From Leptospiraceae bacterium (lineage in GTDB: Bacteria; Spirochaetota; Leptospiria; Leptospirales; Leptospiraceae), in assembly GCA_024233835.1 (NCBI GenBank), contig JACKPC010000007.1:310001-374000 (forward strand): DNA of 64,000 nt. Reading direction: 5' to 3'. Below the pieces are notes generated by a model. The model had not been told where the DNA came from, did no database searches, and saw only the letters and a list, made by a program, of their open reading frames with translations. Made by a program: the position numbers and the translations under genes. Of this stretch, positions 46,417 through 55,474 are shown piece by piece. The first letter of the stretch is position 1. The number at the start of each line of letters is the position of its first letter.

Positions 46417-47358
46417 TTATAAGACCGATAGTTCATCTAAAAACCTCGAAACACCTTCTTTCCAATGAGGAATATTAGGCCAGATAGTCCTTGCTTTACT
46501 TAAATCCATCACGGAAAAAAAAGGCCTTAGTGCAGGAGTCGGATACTCAGAGGATTTTATAGGACGAAGATTTATTTTAATGGCATGAGAATTTCTTTCA
46601 TAATATTTTTCTAATACTTCATAAGCAAAATCATACCAGCTTGCCACACCGGAATTAGAAAAATGATAGATACCACCGGGTAGGAGTTCAAAAGTTTTCT
46701 CAGAACCCTTTAGTTTTATATCAATGTATCTTGCTATAAATTCAGCTAAATCTTCTGCATAGGTCGGTCTTCCGATTTGCTCTTCAATGACTCCTAAGCT
46801 CTCTTTTTCTCCGGCTAAACGCAGAATAGTCTTGGGGAAATTTTTACCGTGTGAGGAATAAACCCAACTGGTTCGAATAAGAAGAGCTGTTGTGAAATCT
46901 TCGATATTGCTTAGCCTGTCCGTTTGCTTTAAGACTTCGAAAAGCTTTTCTTCCCCCTGCTTTTTGGAAAGAGCATACACTCCTTCTGTCTCAGAAAAAT
47001 CTTTTTCAGTCCAAGGAAGTACATCCTCCCTAGTCTTTCTGGTAAAAATAAAATCTGTAGAAATGTGTATAAAGTATATTCTAAATTCCTGACAGAGTTC
47101 TGCTAAGGCCTTGACGGCTTCTGCATTTATCCTGTAAGCTAACTCTATGTCTTCCTCAGCTTTATCTACAGCAGTATAGGCCGCACAATTAATCAGGATA
47201 TCAGGCTTTTCTTGCAATAAAACTTTTTTAGATATTTCATATGAACTAATATCCCAATCTTGAATGTCATAGCCCTTAGAGTATATGCTTTTTTTATTAA
47301 ATACTTTTTGCAGTTCATACCCAAGTTGCCCCAGAGAACCCGTATACAGAACTTTCAT
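46417..47358 (-). CDS. rmlD: dTDP-4-dehydrorhamnose reductase
   Basis: 313 residues, short-chain dehydrogenase fold. The NAD(P) motif GSLGQLG at the N-terminus, INCAAYTAVDKAEED and the catalytic YxxxK (YALSKKQGEEKL) are present. It makes dTDP-L-rhamnose from the 4-keto precursor, the last step of the pathway. It overlaps rmlA by four bases. It lies convergent to the sensor kinase gene, one base apart at the stops, and is the last gene of the polysaccharide locus. Confidence 0.93.
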   Translation of the reverse strand: MKVLYTGSLGQLGYELQKVFNKKSIYSKGYDIQDWDISSYEISKKVLLQEKPDILINCAAYTAVDKAEEDIELAYRINAEAVKALAELCQEFRIYFIHISTDFIFTRKTREDVLPWTEKDFSETEGVYALSKKQGEEKLFEVLKQTDRLSNIEDFTTALLIRTSWVYSSHGKNFPKTILRLAGEKESLGVIEEQIGRPTYAEDLAEFIARYIDIKLKGSEKTFELLPGGIYHFSNSGVASWYDFAYEVLEKYYERNSHAIKINLRPIKSSEYPTPALRPFFSVMDLSKARTIWPNIPHWKEGVSRFLDELSVL

Positions 47359-48236
47359 CGCAATTCTTCCTTTAAAATTTGTAAAAGATACTCACCATAG
47401 GTATTTTTCTTTAAGGGTTCTGCGAGTTTTTCTAATTGTTCGGCAGTAATAAAGTTTTTGCGAAAAGCAATTTCTTCCGGACAGGCAATTTTTAAACCCT
47501 GCCTTTTTTCTACTGTTTCCACAAAATTAGAAGCCTCTAATAAGGATTCATGTGTTCCCGTATCCAGCCAGGCATAACCCCTTCCCATCAGCTGTACATC
47601 CAGGTTTCCTGCTTCCAAGTATAACTTGTTTAAATCAGTTATCTCCAATTCTCCACGATTAGAAGGCTTTAAGCTTTTAGCATATCCCACCACATTCTTA
47701 TCATAAAAATACAAACCGGTTACAGCATAATTTGATTTGGGAACTTTAGGCTTTTCTTCTATAGATAAAACTTTTCCGGTTTTGTCAAAGTCTACAACTC
47801 CGTATCTTTCCGGATCATGAACATGATAAGCAAAAACAGTAGCCGTATCCTTGTTAGCATTTGTATCTTTCAATAAAGATTCCATCCCATCACCAAAGAA
47901 TATATTATCACCCAGTATCAAGGAAGATTCAGCTCCATTAATAAACCTTTCACCGATTAAAAAGGCCTGAGCCAGACCATCAGGTGAGGGTTGCACTGCA
48001 TATTGTATATCTATACCCCAAATTTTTCCATTCCCCAATAACTGTTGAAAAAGCGGTGTAGCCTCAGGTGTAGAAATAATAAGAATTTCTCGAATTCCAG
48101 CCAGCATTAGAATACTTAAGGGATAGTATATCATCGGTTTATCATAGATTGGCAAAAGCTGTTTAGATACCACATAAGTAACAGGATAAAGCCTGGTACC
48201 GGAACCACCGGCAAGAATAATTCCTTTACGATTCAT
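47355..48236 (-). CDS. rmlA: Glucose-1-phosphate thymidylyltransferase
   Basis: 293 residues, full length. The nucleotidyltransferase signature GGSGTRLYPVTYVVSKQLLP and KPMIYYPLS at the N-terminus, and LGDNIFFGDG with EEKPKVPKSNYAVTGLYFYD, identify RmlA. It makes dTDP-glucose from glucose-1-phosphate and dTTP. GGAG about eight bases upstream lies inside the preceding 40-codon ORF, whose stop overlaps this ATG (ATGA). It is followed by rmlD with a four-base overlap. Confidence 0.96.
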   Translation of the reverse strand: MNRKGIILAGGSGTRLYPVTYVVSKQLLPIYDKPMIYYPLSILMLAGIREILIISTPEATPLFQQLLGNGKIWGIDIQYAVQPSPDGLAQAFLIGERFINGAESSLILGDNIFFGDGMESLLKDTNANKDTATVFAYHVHDPERYGVVDFDKTGKVLSIEEKPKVPKSNYAVTGLYFYDKNVVGYAKSLKPSNRGELEITDLNKLYLEAGNLDVQLMGRGYAWLDTGTHESLLEASNFVETVEKRQGLKIACPEEIAFRKNFITAEQLEKLAEPLKKNTYGEYLLQILKEELR

Positions 48237-48355
48237 ATTTCAACTCCGATACTCATAATCTGATATTCCATAGGTTTCTCACTCCATTTTTCCGGAGTTA
48301 AAGATTTATGATAGAATGTCTTCATCTTGTTCAATCCACTGAAAAGTAATTTCAT
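48233..48355 (-). CDS. 40-codon ORF between rmlB and rmlA
   Basis: ATG 48355 follows AAAAAAGG after a short three-base gap and the frame ends at TGA 48233-48235, overlapping the rmlA ATG by four bases (ATGA). The product contains PEKWSEKPMEYQIMSIGVEI at its end. That W...Q-x-M-x-I-G-x-E pattern recalls the start of a family of small helical proteins of about 100 residues with a W...EQ...NIGSEV motif, which would make this a truncated copy; this is recollection, not a search. The ATGA coupling supports real translation, at least as a leader for rmlA. It fills most of the 137-base gap in an otherwise tightly packed operon. Confidence 0.4.
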   Translation of the reverse strand: MKLLFSGLNKMKTFYHKSLTPEKWSEKPMEYQIMSIGVEI

Positions 48356-48373
48356 ATACCTTTTTTAACACGA

Positions 48374-49423
48374 TCACCTACTCCCATATTGTTTTTCATA
48401 ATACTGCTGATAGGAGCCATCCAACACTTCCTTCCACCAGCTTTGATTTTCCAAATACCAATTAATTGTCTCACGAATAGCTTTTTCGAAAGAGTATTGT
48501 GGCTTCCAGCCAAGTTCTGTTTCGATTTTTGCAGGATCAATGGCATAGCGAAAATCATGACCGGGTCTATCCTTCACATACTCAATCAAGTTTCGATGCA
48601 GTTTTCCTTCTGGATTTTTTTCATCCATGATATCACAAATCAGATTTACAATATCAATATTTCTCATTTCATTACGGGTTCCAATTACATAAGTTTCCCC
48701 TAAATTCCCTTTATCTAATACAGTAGAGATAGCTGAGCAATGGTCTTTGACATATAACCAATCTCGAATATTCTCACCTTTTCCATATACGGGCAATTTT
48801 TTCCCCTGCAAACAATTCAAGATCATCAAGGGAATTAATTTTTCCGGAAATTGATAGGGCCCGTAATTATTAGAACAGTTTGTAGTTACAACAGGCAATT
48901 TATAAGTATGATAGTAGGCTCTAACAAAGTGATCCGAAGAAGCTTTGCTGGCCGAGTAAGGAGAATTTGGTGCATAGGATGTTTTTTCTGTAAAAAAGCC
49001 ATCCTTCTCAAGGCTCCCAAAAACTTCGTCTGTAGATACATGTAAAAATCGATTTAACTTCCCTGCTTCGTACCTCTGCCTTGCATGTTCTAATAAATTA
49101 AAAGTACCCACCACATTTGTAAAGACAAAATCTTCCGGCCCACTTATAGATCTATCCACATGACTCTCAGCTGCAAAATGCACCACCTCACTATAATCGC
49201 ATTCTACCAGATCACGGAATAACTCTCCCTTTTCTGCGATATCGGAATGAATAAATCTAAATCGTTCATCCTGTTCAAGAACCTGTAGACTCTTCAGATT
49301 TCCCGCATACGTCAACTTGTCCAGAACCGTGACCTGTATATCTTTATATCTTTCTAATATATCATAAACAAAATTTACTCCAATAAATCCGGCACCACCT
49401 GTAACTAAAATATGTCTTTTCAT
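48374..49423 (-). CDS. rmlB: dTDP-glucose 4,6-dehydratase
   Basis: 349 residues. Rossmann motif GGAGFIGVNFVYDI, substrate and catalytic segment HVSTDEVFGS with Thr-Asp-Glu, YSASKASSDH with the catalytic Tyr/Lys, and ENIRDWLYVKDHC all match RmlB. It converts dTDP-glucose to dTDP-4-keto-6-deoxyglucose. It starts 20 bases after rmlC. The 137-base gap to rmlA downstream holds the 40-codon ORF. Confidence 0.97.
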   Translation of the reverse strand: MKRHILVTGGAGFIGVNFVYDILERYKDIQVTVLDKLTYAGNLKSLQVLEQDERFRFIHSDIAEKGELFRDLVECDYSEVVHFAAESHVDRSISGPEDFVFTNVVGTFNLLEHARQRYEAGKLNRFLHVSTDEVFGSLEKDGFFTEKTSYAPNSPYSASKASSDHFVRAYYHTYKLPVVTTNCSNNYGPYQFPEKLIPLMILNCLQGKKLPVYGKGENIRDWLYVKDHCSAISTVLDKGNLGETYVIGTRNEMRNIDIVNLICDIMDEKNPEGKLHRNLIEYVKDRPGHDFRYAIDPAKIETELGWKPQYSFEKAIRETINWYLENQSWWKEVLDGSYQQYYEKQYGSR

Positions 49424-49442
49424 AACATAATTTCCTCTATAT

Positions 49443-50006
49443 TTAATATCTAAATGGAGTAGTAAAACTCTTTAATGAAGGTAATATCATATCTTTTTTT
49501 GATAAGGCAATATCTCCTGTTTTCAGAATATCCTGCCAGGGTATAGAAATATCAGGATCATTGTATATAATTCCATGCTCATGCTCCGGCGAATACTCCC
49601 GTGTAACCTTATATAAAAAGTCGGTATCATCCTCCAGAACTAAAAAGCCATGAGCAAAACCCGGCGGAACCCAAAAAATATGTTTATTCTCCCCTGATAG
49701 CTCAACACCTATCCATTGTCCGTAGTATGAAGATCCTTTGCGAATATCTACAGCCACATCAAAAACCTTCCCCCTCACAACTCTTACCAATTTTCCCTGT
49801 TCATAAGGAGGAATTTGAAAATGTAAGCCACGTAAGACTCCCCTTTTCGAGCGGGAGTGATTATCCTGTGGAAAAAAAGAAGGTATACCTTCTTTCTCAA
49901 ATAAAGAAGCTTTGAATGATTCTAGAAAAAATCCACGCTCGTCACCAAAAACTTTTGGTTCTATTAGGATAGGACCGGGTATATTGTATTTTTTAATCGT
50001 TGTCAT
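49443..50006 (-). CDS. rmlC: dTDP-4-dehydrorhamnose 3,5-epimerase
   Basis: 187 residues, cupin fold. NHSRSKRGVLRGLHFQ with catalytic H62, VAVDIRKGSSYYGQW and WVPPGFAHGFLVLED are family signatures. It epimerises C3 and C5 of the 4-keto sugar. It overlaps the upstream glycosyltransferase gene by four bases, so the rml block is coupled to the glycosyltransferases. All four rml genes are present, in the order C-B-A-D. Confidence 0.96.
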   Translation of the reverse strand: MTTIKKYNIPGPILIEPKVFGDERGFFLESFKASLFEKEGIPSFFPQDNHSRSKRGVLRGLHFQIPPYEQGKLVRVVRGKVFDVAVDIRKGSSYYGQWIGVELSGENKHIFWVPPGFAHGFLVLEDDTDFLYKVTREYSPEHEHGIIYNDPDISIPWQDILKTGDIALSKKDMILPSLKSFTTPFRY

Positions 50007-50992
50007 TTACCTTGGCTCTTCAAGTAATCTCGTCTTTCATCTAATTTCTTTTTGGAAGCAAAAAATAGAACTATATAATACAATATATTTCGATAATATG
50101 TGGAACGAACAAATCCATACTTTAGTGCAAGATAAATTCTTTTAAATCGACTATAATCCAACAAATTTATATACACTAAGAATATCTCTTTTTGCTGTTT
50201 ATTTAGATTTATCTGAAATCGATTATATACCTCTTCAGCTTGCATAAATGTTCCATAAAAATATTTTATAAACTTATCTGGTTTTGTTATCCTATTCCAT
50301 GTCTGTAATATGGAAGACTTTTGAGTGCCTATTTGGTTTGTAGAGTGTAATCTATAAAAGATTGTAGTTTTATTCTCAGAAATTATACATCCAAAAAGGG
50401 AAGCAATTATGCTTGCCCACCAATCATGCATTAATACAGTATTTGGTATTGGAAATATTTTACTATGAAGTGCTCTGTTTCCAATTATAGTACAACCGGT
50501 AACTGTTCCCTGAACGATTAGTTGTGGAACACTTTTTCTATGTGGAAAAAACTTCCCATAACTCCACATAGAATCTGCTATGATTGTGTTATTTTCATCA
50601 ACTAAGGTTAAGTCAGAATGTATCAATATAGGGTAATCACTTCCTTTTTCCTTTTCAATTTTAATCATCTCTAACAACTGATATTCCACTTTTTTTTCAT
50701 TCCAGATATCATCATGGTCACAAAAGAAAAAGTAATCGGAGTCTGTATCTAATTCCAATAGTCTGGAGAAACTTCTTATAGTTCCGAGGTTTGGACCCAC
50801 TTCTAAAACCTTAAACCTGAGTTCATTAAATGATTTAATTATTTCGAGAGTAGAATCTGTGGAACCATCATCTCTTATCAATAAATTCCAATCAGCATAA
50901 GTCTGGTTTATAATAGAACTTAATTGCTCTTTCAAATACCTTTCACTGTTATAAGTTGAAAGTAAGATTGAAACTTTTATTTCAGGATTCAT
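50003..50992 (-). CDS. Family 2 glycosyltransferase
   Basis: 329 residues. GT-A fold: VSILLSTYNSERYLKEQLSS at the N-terminus, RDDGSTDSTLEII and FCDHDDIWNEKK (the DxD-like site) identify a GT2 inverting transferase like rhamnosyl- or galactosyltransferases of O-antigen synthesis. C-terminal helices include an aromatic, basic stretch (YYRNILYYIVLFFASKKK) that could touch the membrane. It is coupled by four-base overlaps on both sides, with rmlC downstream and another GT2 upstream. Sugar and linkage are not deducible. Base composition is more AT-rich than in the rml genes. Confidence 0.88.
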   Translation of the reverse strand: MNPEIKVSILLSTYNSERYLKEQLSSIINQTYADWNLLIRDDGSTDSTLEIIKSFNELRFKVLEVGPNLGTIRSFSRLLELDTDSDYFFFCDHDDIWNEKKVEYQLLEMIKIEKEKGSDYPILIHSDLTLVDENNTIIADSMWSYGKFFPHRKSVPQLIVQGTVTGCTIIGNRALHSKIFPIPNTVLMHDWWASIIASLFGCIISENKTTIFYRLHSTNQIGTQKSSILQTWNRITKPDKFIKYFYGTFMQAEEVYNRFQINLNKQQKEIFLVYINLLDYSRFKRIYLALKYGFVRSTYYRNILYYIVLFFASKKKLDERRDYLKSQGK

Positions 50993-51765
50993 CGTTTTCT
51001 AAAAAAATACTTTTTCCAGGCATAATAAGAAAAATGCAGTGTATAAAATAAAGAGCGAAATATACCCAGTTTTTCTCGGTTCTTTAGCATTCTGTAATGC
51101 GGCCAGAATAACTTTTTTTTAGAATAGGTAATCGAGCCCCTTCTCTGCCTAAAGCTAGCAAGAATTTCAGGATTCCCATAACCATAAGGAATCTTTTTTA
51201 ATATATCCAACCAAAGGGCATAATCATCCCTTATACTTTTTAAAGAAACATCAAAATATAATTTTCCAAAGTAATCTGCATTATAAATAGCTGTTAAAAG
51301 ACCAACCCTATTAAAAAGAAGATTTGTTTTATAGTCAACTTGTTCCGGTTTCACAATATGTGGTTTTAATACCTCAACTCCCTCTTCATCAATAATTCGA
51401 TAACTACAGAAAGAAAAAACAGAACCCTTTTCTTTCATATATACAAGTTGCTTTTCAAGAAAATGTTCATCCCAGATGTCATCAGAATCAAGAAAAGCAA
51501 TGTAGTTTCCAGAAGCTTTTTCAATTCCCTTATTTCGAGTGTCCGCTGAACCGGAATTTTGAGCTTTAAAAATAGGCATTATTCTTTTATCTTTTTTCTG
51601 ATACCTGTCAATTACATCCCGGCTATTATCAGTTGAAAGATCATCTATTACAATAAGTTCGTAATTCTTGTATGTCTGTTTCAGCACACTATCAATGCTT
51701 TGAGCTATAAATCTTTCAGAATTATAAACCGGCATTATAATAGATACAAATTTAGAATTCACCAT
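50989..51765 (-). CDS. Family 2 glycosyltransferase
   Basis: 258 residues. VSIIMPVYNSERFIAQSIDS, VIDDLSTDNSRDVI, and AFLDSDDIWDEHFLEKQ (the metal-binding DxD region) give a clear GT2 assignment. The C-terminal half is shorter than usual and ends in a basic aromatic tail (YYAWKKYFFRKR) suggesting membrane contact. It overlaps the next GT2 gene by four bases and starts four bases after the DUF4422 gene. Confidence 0.9.
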   Translation of the reverse strand: MVNSKFVSIIMPVYNSERFIAQSIDSVLKQTYKNYELIVIDDLSTDNSRDVIDRYQKKDKRIMPIFKAQNSGSADTRNKGIEKASGNYIAFLDSDDIWDEHFLEKQLVYMKEKGSVFSFCSYRIIDEEGVEVLKPHIVKPEQVDYKTNLLFNRVGLLTAIYNADYFGKLYFDVSLKSIRDDYALWLDILKKIPYGYGNPEILASFRQRRGSITYSKKKLFWPHYRMLKNREKLGIFRSLFYTLHFSYYAWKKYFFRKR

Positions 51766-51769
51766 AGCC

Positions 51770-52603
51770 TCAACTTTGAAACAAAATTATATCAACTTCT
51801 TTGACTTTAATTTTTGATGTATGCTTTTTATACTCAATAAAAGGGAACATAAATCGTTCAGCTAAAAATCCAATAACTCTTCTCTGATAACCTATCTTTT
51901 CATTGATATTTATTTTTTTCTCCACTTCAAAAAGTATGTTAAATAGAAATTCACAATATTCCTGAAACAGTACCCTTCTCATTACAAACATATTTGCTGG
52001 ATATAAATATCTTTGTAATACTGAATCGTAAATATATTCTCCTAACTCTGGATACAATTCTCCGGCTGTTTCATAAAATATCTTTAGATCCACTTCATCG
52101 TGACATTGAGCATATTGAGTAATAACTTTTTTTCCTAAATATTCTTTCTTTGGCAAGATAGCATCATACTCTTGTAATAATAATGGGATTATCTTTTCGC
52201 TTTTTCTTAATTCTTCAGTTATAATTGCAAAATCAGATGTTTTAAATTGAAATAACTCAGGCATATTTAATATTTTATTAATAATTAATCGAGAATGTAT
52301 TAATCTTCCAAAGTTATAAAAATATCTCTTGAGGTTAAATAAAAAACTAGAATTAAAAAATAAAAATCTTCTATAATGCATAAAACCTATAAAATCAGTA
52401 TCTAAATTTTTCCAAGACCAATATATGGCAGTTAATTCACAATAACTTTCGTTTCTTTCTGATATATTAACTCCACTATCATCCCGAATAAATGGTAGTT
52501 TTATATTAGATATCTTTGCTCCTACATGTATAGGTATATAAACATTACTCTGATACACTGAAGATTCCTTGTGATAAGCAACTATAATTTTTATATTATT
52601 CAT
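51770..52603 (-). CDS. DUF4422 putative glycosyltransferase
   Basis: 277 residues. KIIVAYHKESSVYQSNVYIPIHVGAK at the start and NESYCELTAIYWSWKNLDTDFIGFMHYRRF form the DUF4422 signature, a family common in capsule and O-antigen loci and thought to hold glycosyltransferases. Later PANMFVMRRVLFQEYCEFLF matches the family's second block. It sits between two GT2 genes on the same strand. Strikingly AT-rich coding sequence, in line with recent acquisition (inference). Enzymatic activity is not proven for most members. Confidence 0.82.
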   Translation of the reverse strand: MNNIKIIVAYHKESSVYQSNVYIPIHVGAKISNIKLPFIRDDSGVNISERNESYCELTAIYWSWKNLDTDFIGFMHYRRFLFFNSSFLFNLKRYFYNFGRLIHSRLIINKILNMPELFQFKTSDFAIITEELRKSEKIIPLLLQEYDAILPKKEYLGKKVITQYAQCHDEVDLKIFYETAGELYPELGEYIYDSVLQRYLYPANMFVMRRVLFQEYCEFLFNILFEVEKKININEKIGYQRRVIGFLAERFMFPFIEYKKHTSKIKVKEVDIILFQS

Positions 52604-52609
52604 AGTTAT

Positions 52610-54403
52610 TCAAGTATAAAATGATGGTAAATATTCTTCTCCATAATGCAAAGAAAGGTTTTTATTATAATACGGATCCCCTTCAATTATACTTTTCCAC
52701 CTTTTACTCATATAATTTCTTTCTTTCTCAAATCTTTTAAGCTTTTCTTTTGTATCTTCTATACCTCTTGTTTTTGATTCATAGTGAAATAATTCAACAA
52801 AAGGTAATACTACATTGTAATAACCTTTATTCAAAAGTTTGAAACATAAGTCTACATCATTATAAGCAATTTCCAGTTCTTCGTCAAAACCATCAACTTC
52901 TTCAAATTTCTTTCTTTCCACCATCATACAAGCAGCAGTAACTGCAGAGTAGTTATATGGAACCATTAAAGAACCATAATATCCCGAATGCTCTCTATTT
53001 ACTCCACGAAAAACATGGCCGGCAATATTTTCACTACCAAGTCCTGCTATCACTCCTGCATGTTGAACAGTGTAATCCTCAAAATAAAGCTTCGCTCCAA
53101 CTGCACCTATATGTGATTTCTGTGCATAACCTAAAAGATCTTCTATCCAACTTTTTGATATAATTTCCGTATCATTATTTAAAAAAATTATAAATTCACC
53201 ACTACACATAGATACTGCTTTATTATTAAGTTTTGAAAAATTAAACTTACTATAATCATCAATTATAGTTATAGGATTTTTTAACTTTACAATTTCTTTG
53301 AAATAATTTAAAGTTTCTTCTTCAATACTATTATTATTCACAACGACTATTTCATAATTTGTATAAGTACTCTTGTTAAGAATAGAATTTATCGCACTTC
53401 TTAATAAAGAAACTTTATCTCTAGTACAAATAACGATGGAAACTTTCTTACTAAAATCTGCTTTATATTTAACAACATAAACTCCTTTGAATACTCCATT
53501 TTCAACAGTACACTGCTCTTTCAAATCACGTTTTATTGCTTTTTTAGCATTCTCAAATGCATATGGCTTATTTTCCGGATTTTCAGCTATAGAACCCTCA
53601 GCAACCCTCCAATGGTACAATATTTTAGGTATATGATATATATTTGAATAACCAACTTTTCCAATATATCTTCTTGTCATTTCATAATCTTGACAACCAC
53701 AATAGTCTTCCAGAAAACCACCTATTTCTTCAACTATACTTCTCTTATATAACGTAAGATGTCCTATATACATTATTGAATTAAATGTATCTGGAGAAAA
53801 ATCTGGTTTAAAAAAAGGACCAAATCGCTTTCCATTTTTATCTATTTTATCTTCATCGGAGTAAATCAATTCCGCATTCGGATTTTTATTCAATAAAGAA
53901 ACAAACTCAAGAAGTGCGTGTGAAGGTACAATATCATCATGATCCACCATTGTAATATATTCACCAGATGCAAGACTCAAAGCAGTATTTGTAGCAGCAG
54001 AAATATGTCCATTTTTTTCTCTAAATATTATTTTAACTTTCTCCTCCCTTTCTGAATATGCCTGTAATACCTTTTTAACCTCAACATCTGTAGAAGCATC
54101 ATCGGCTATACATAACTCCCAATTACTATATTTCTGCTTTAAAATTGATTCAATACACTCTTCCAGATATGTCAAATCACTATTATACGTAGCTAATATT
54201 ATAGATATTTTTGGCTTCTTTTTAAAATCAGATAAAATATTTATTTCATTCCTTCCTTCAATCTCTTTTATCCAAATTTCATATTTTCGCTTATGGAATA
54301 TTTTTAATTTGATCTGTAAGAATACAGCTCGAAATCCTTGCGTTCTTAAGATTCTTATAGCAGTATTGATTTTCCTGAAATATCTTCTCATTCTCATAAA
54401 CAC
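52610..54403 (-). CDS. Two-domain GT2 glycosyltransferase
   Basis: 597 residues with two GT-A domains. The first starts near residue 66 (ISIILATYNSDLTYLEECIE, MVDHDDIVP, SDEDKID). The second starts near 319 (VSIVICTRDKVSLLRSAINS, FLNNDTEI, YNDVDLCFKLLNKGY). Such bifunctional enzymes can add two residues or polymerise a repeat, as in several rhamnan and O-antigen systems. The start codon is GTG at 54403, with ATGs at 54397 and 54391 also possible; no strong ribosome site decides. It follows gmd by ten bases. Very AT-rich. Confidence 0.86.
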   Translation of the reverse strand: MFMRMRRYFRKINTAIRILRTQGFRAVFLQIKLKIFHKRKYEIWIKEIEGRNEINILSDFKKKPKISIILATYNSDLTYLEECIESILKQKYSNWELCIADDASTDVEVKKVLQAYSEREEKVKIIFREKNGHISAATNTALSLASGEYITMVDHDDIVPSHALLEFVSLLNKNPNAELIYSDEDKIDKNGKRFGPFFKPDFSPDTFNSIMYIGHLTLYKRSIVEEIGGFLEDYCGCQDYEMTRRYIGKVGYSNIYHIPKILYHWRVAEGSIAENPENKPYAFENAKKAIKRDLKEQCTVENGVFKGVYVVKYKADFSKKVSIVICTRDKVSLLRSAINSILNKSTYTNYEIVVVNNNSIEEETLNYFKEIVKLKNPITIIDDYSKFNFSKLNNKAVSMCSGEFIIFLNNDTEIISKSWIEDLLGYAQKSHIGAVGAKLYFEDYTVQHAGVIAGLGSENIAGHVFRGVNREHSGYYGSLMVPYNYSAVTAACMMVERKKFEEVDGFDEELEIAYNDVDLCFKLLNKGYYNVVLPFVELFHYESKTRGIEDTKEKLKRFEKERNYMSKRWKSIIEGDPYYNKNLSLHYGEEYLPSFYT

Positions 54404-54413
54404 TTTAATAACG

Positions 54414-55436
54414 TTAGAGCTTTATCCCTTTAGCCTTACAATCAGCTATGGTCATAATTCTTACCAATTCTTCAAACTTCACTTTAGGTTCCCAGCCAAG
54501 TTTGTCTTTTGCTTTTTTCGGATCTCCGATTAAAATATCCACTTCTGTAGGTCGAAAATACTTCTTATCAATCCCTATCCGAATCTTTCCCGTTTTCTTA
54601 TCAACGCCTTTTTCTTCCACACCTTTTCCCTGCCACTCAATATCGATTCCACCAATGGAGAAAGACTTTTCTACAAATTCTCTTACCGTATGTGTCTCAT
54701 TAGTAGCCACTACATAGTCATCAGGCGTATCCTGCTGTAACATCATCCACATCATTTCTACATAATCAGGAGCATAACCCCAATCTCGTTTTGCATCTAT
54801 ATTCCCCAGATACAATACGTCTCTTTCACCGGAAAGAATTTCTGCGAGACCGAGAGTGATTTTTCGGGTAATAAAACCTTCCCCTCTTCTGGGAGATTCA
54901 TGATTAAACAAAATTCCATTTGAAGCATGTAAACCAAAGGCTTCCCTATAATTCACTACCGCCCAGTAGGCATATAACTTGGCTACTGCATAAGGAGAAC
55001 GTGGATAAAAGGGGGTTGTTTCTGTCTGAGGAATTTCTTGAACCTTACCATAGAGCTCAGATGTAGATGCCTGATAAAACCGGCACTTAACACCGGTTTG
55101 TTTAATTGCATCTAATAAACGAAGAGTTCCTACCGCGTCCACTTCTGCTGTATATTCCGGAACTTCAAAAGAAACCTGAACATGTGATTGTGCAGCGAGA
55201 TTATAAATTTCCTCAGGTTGAACTTTTTCTAATATTCGATTTAGATTACTAGAATCAGTCATATCTCCATAAATCAAATTCAAGTTTTTATTTCCACGAA
55301 GGTGTTCTATACGATTACGATTAAAAAGTGAAGCTCTCCTGACAATTCCGTATACTTCATAATCTTTTTCTAATAATAGTTCTGTTAAATATGAACCATC
55401 CTGACCTGTTATTCCTGTTATTAGTGCTTTTTTCAT
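54414..55436 (-). CDS. gmd: GDP-mannose 4,6-dehydratase
   Basis: 340 residues. GITGQDGSYLTELLLEK, NLAAQSHVQVSFE, QASTSELYGKVQE, PRSPYAVAKLYAYW and NHESPRRGEGFITRK are diagnostic of Gmd. It forms GDP-4-keto-6-deoxymannose. No GDP-fucose synthase, Rmd reductase or perosamine aminotransferase gene is in the window, so the final sugar (fucose, D-rhamnose or an amino sugar) depends on genes elsewhere. It is in the glycosyltransferase operon, ten bases upstream of the two-domain GT2. Confidence 0.96.
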   Translation of the reverse strand: MKKALITGITGQDGSYLTELLLEKDYEVYGIVRRASLFNRNRIEHLRGNKNLNLIYGDMTDSSNLNRILEKVQPEEIYNLAAQSHVQVSFEVPEYTAEVDAVGTLRLLDAIKQTGVKCRFYQASTSELYGKVQEIPQTETTPFYPRSPYAVAKLYAYWAVVNYREAFGLHASNGILFNHESPRRGEGFITRKITLGLAEILSGERDVLYLGNIDAKRDWGYAPDYVEMMWMMLQQDTPDDYVVATNETHTVREFVEKSFSIGGIDIEWQGKGVEEKGVDKKTGKIRIGIDKKYFRPTEVDILIGDPKKAKDKLGWEPKVKFEELVRIMTIADCKAKGIKL

Positions 55437-55474
55437 AAATTAATTTCTTTATTACTGGTTATATAATAGTATCC

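Noticed and set aside
48306..48371. GTG-started 21-codon frame in the rmlB-rmlA gap
   Set aside because: It stops after 21 codons, overlaps the 40-codon ORF in another frame and lacks coupling to rmlA.
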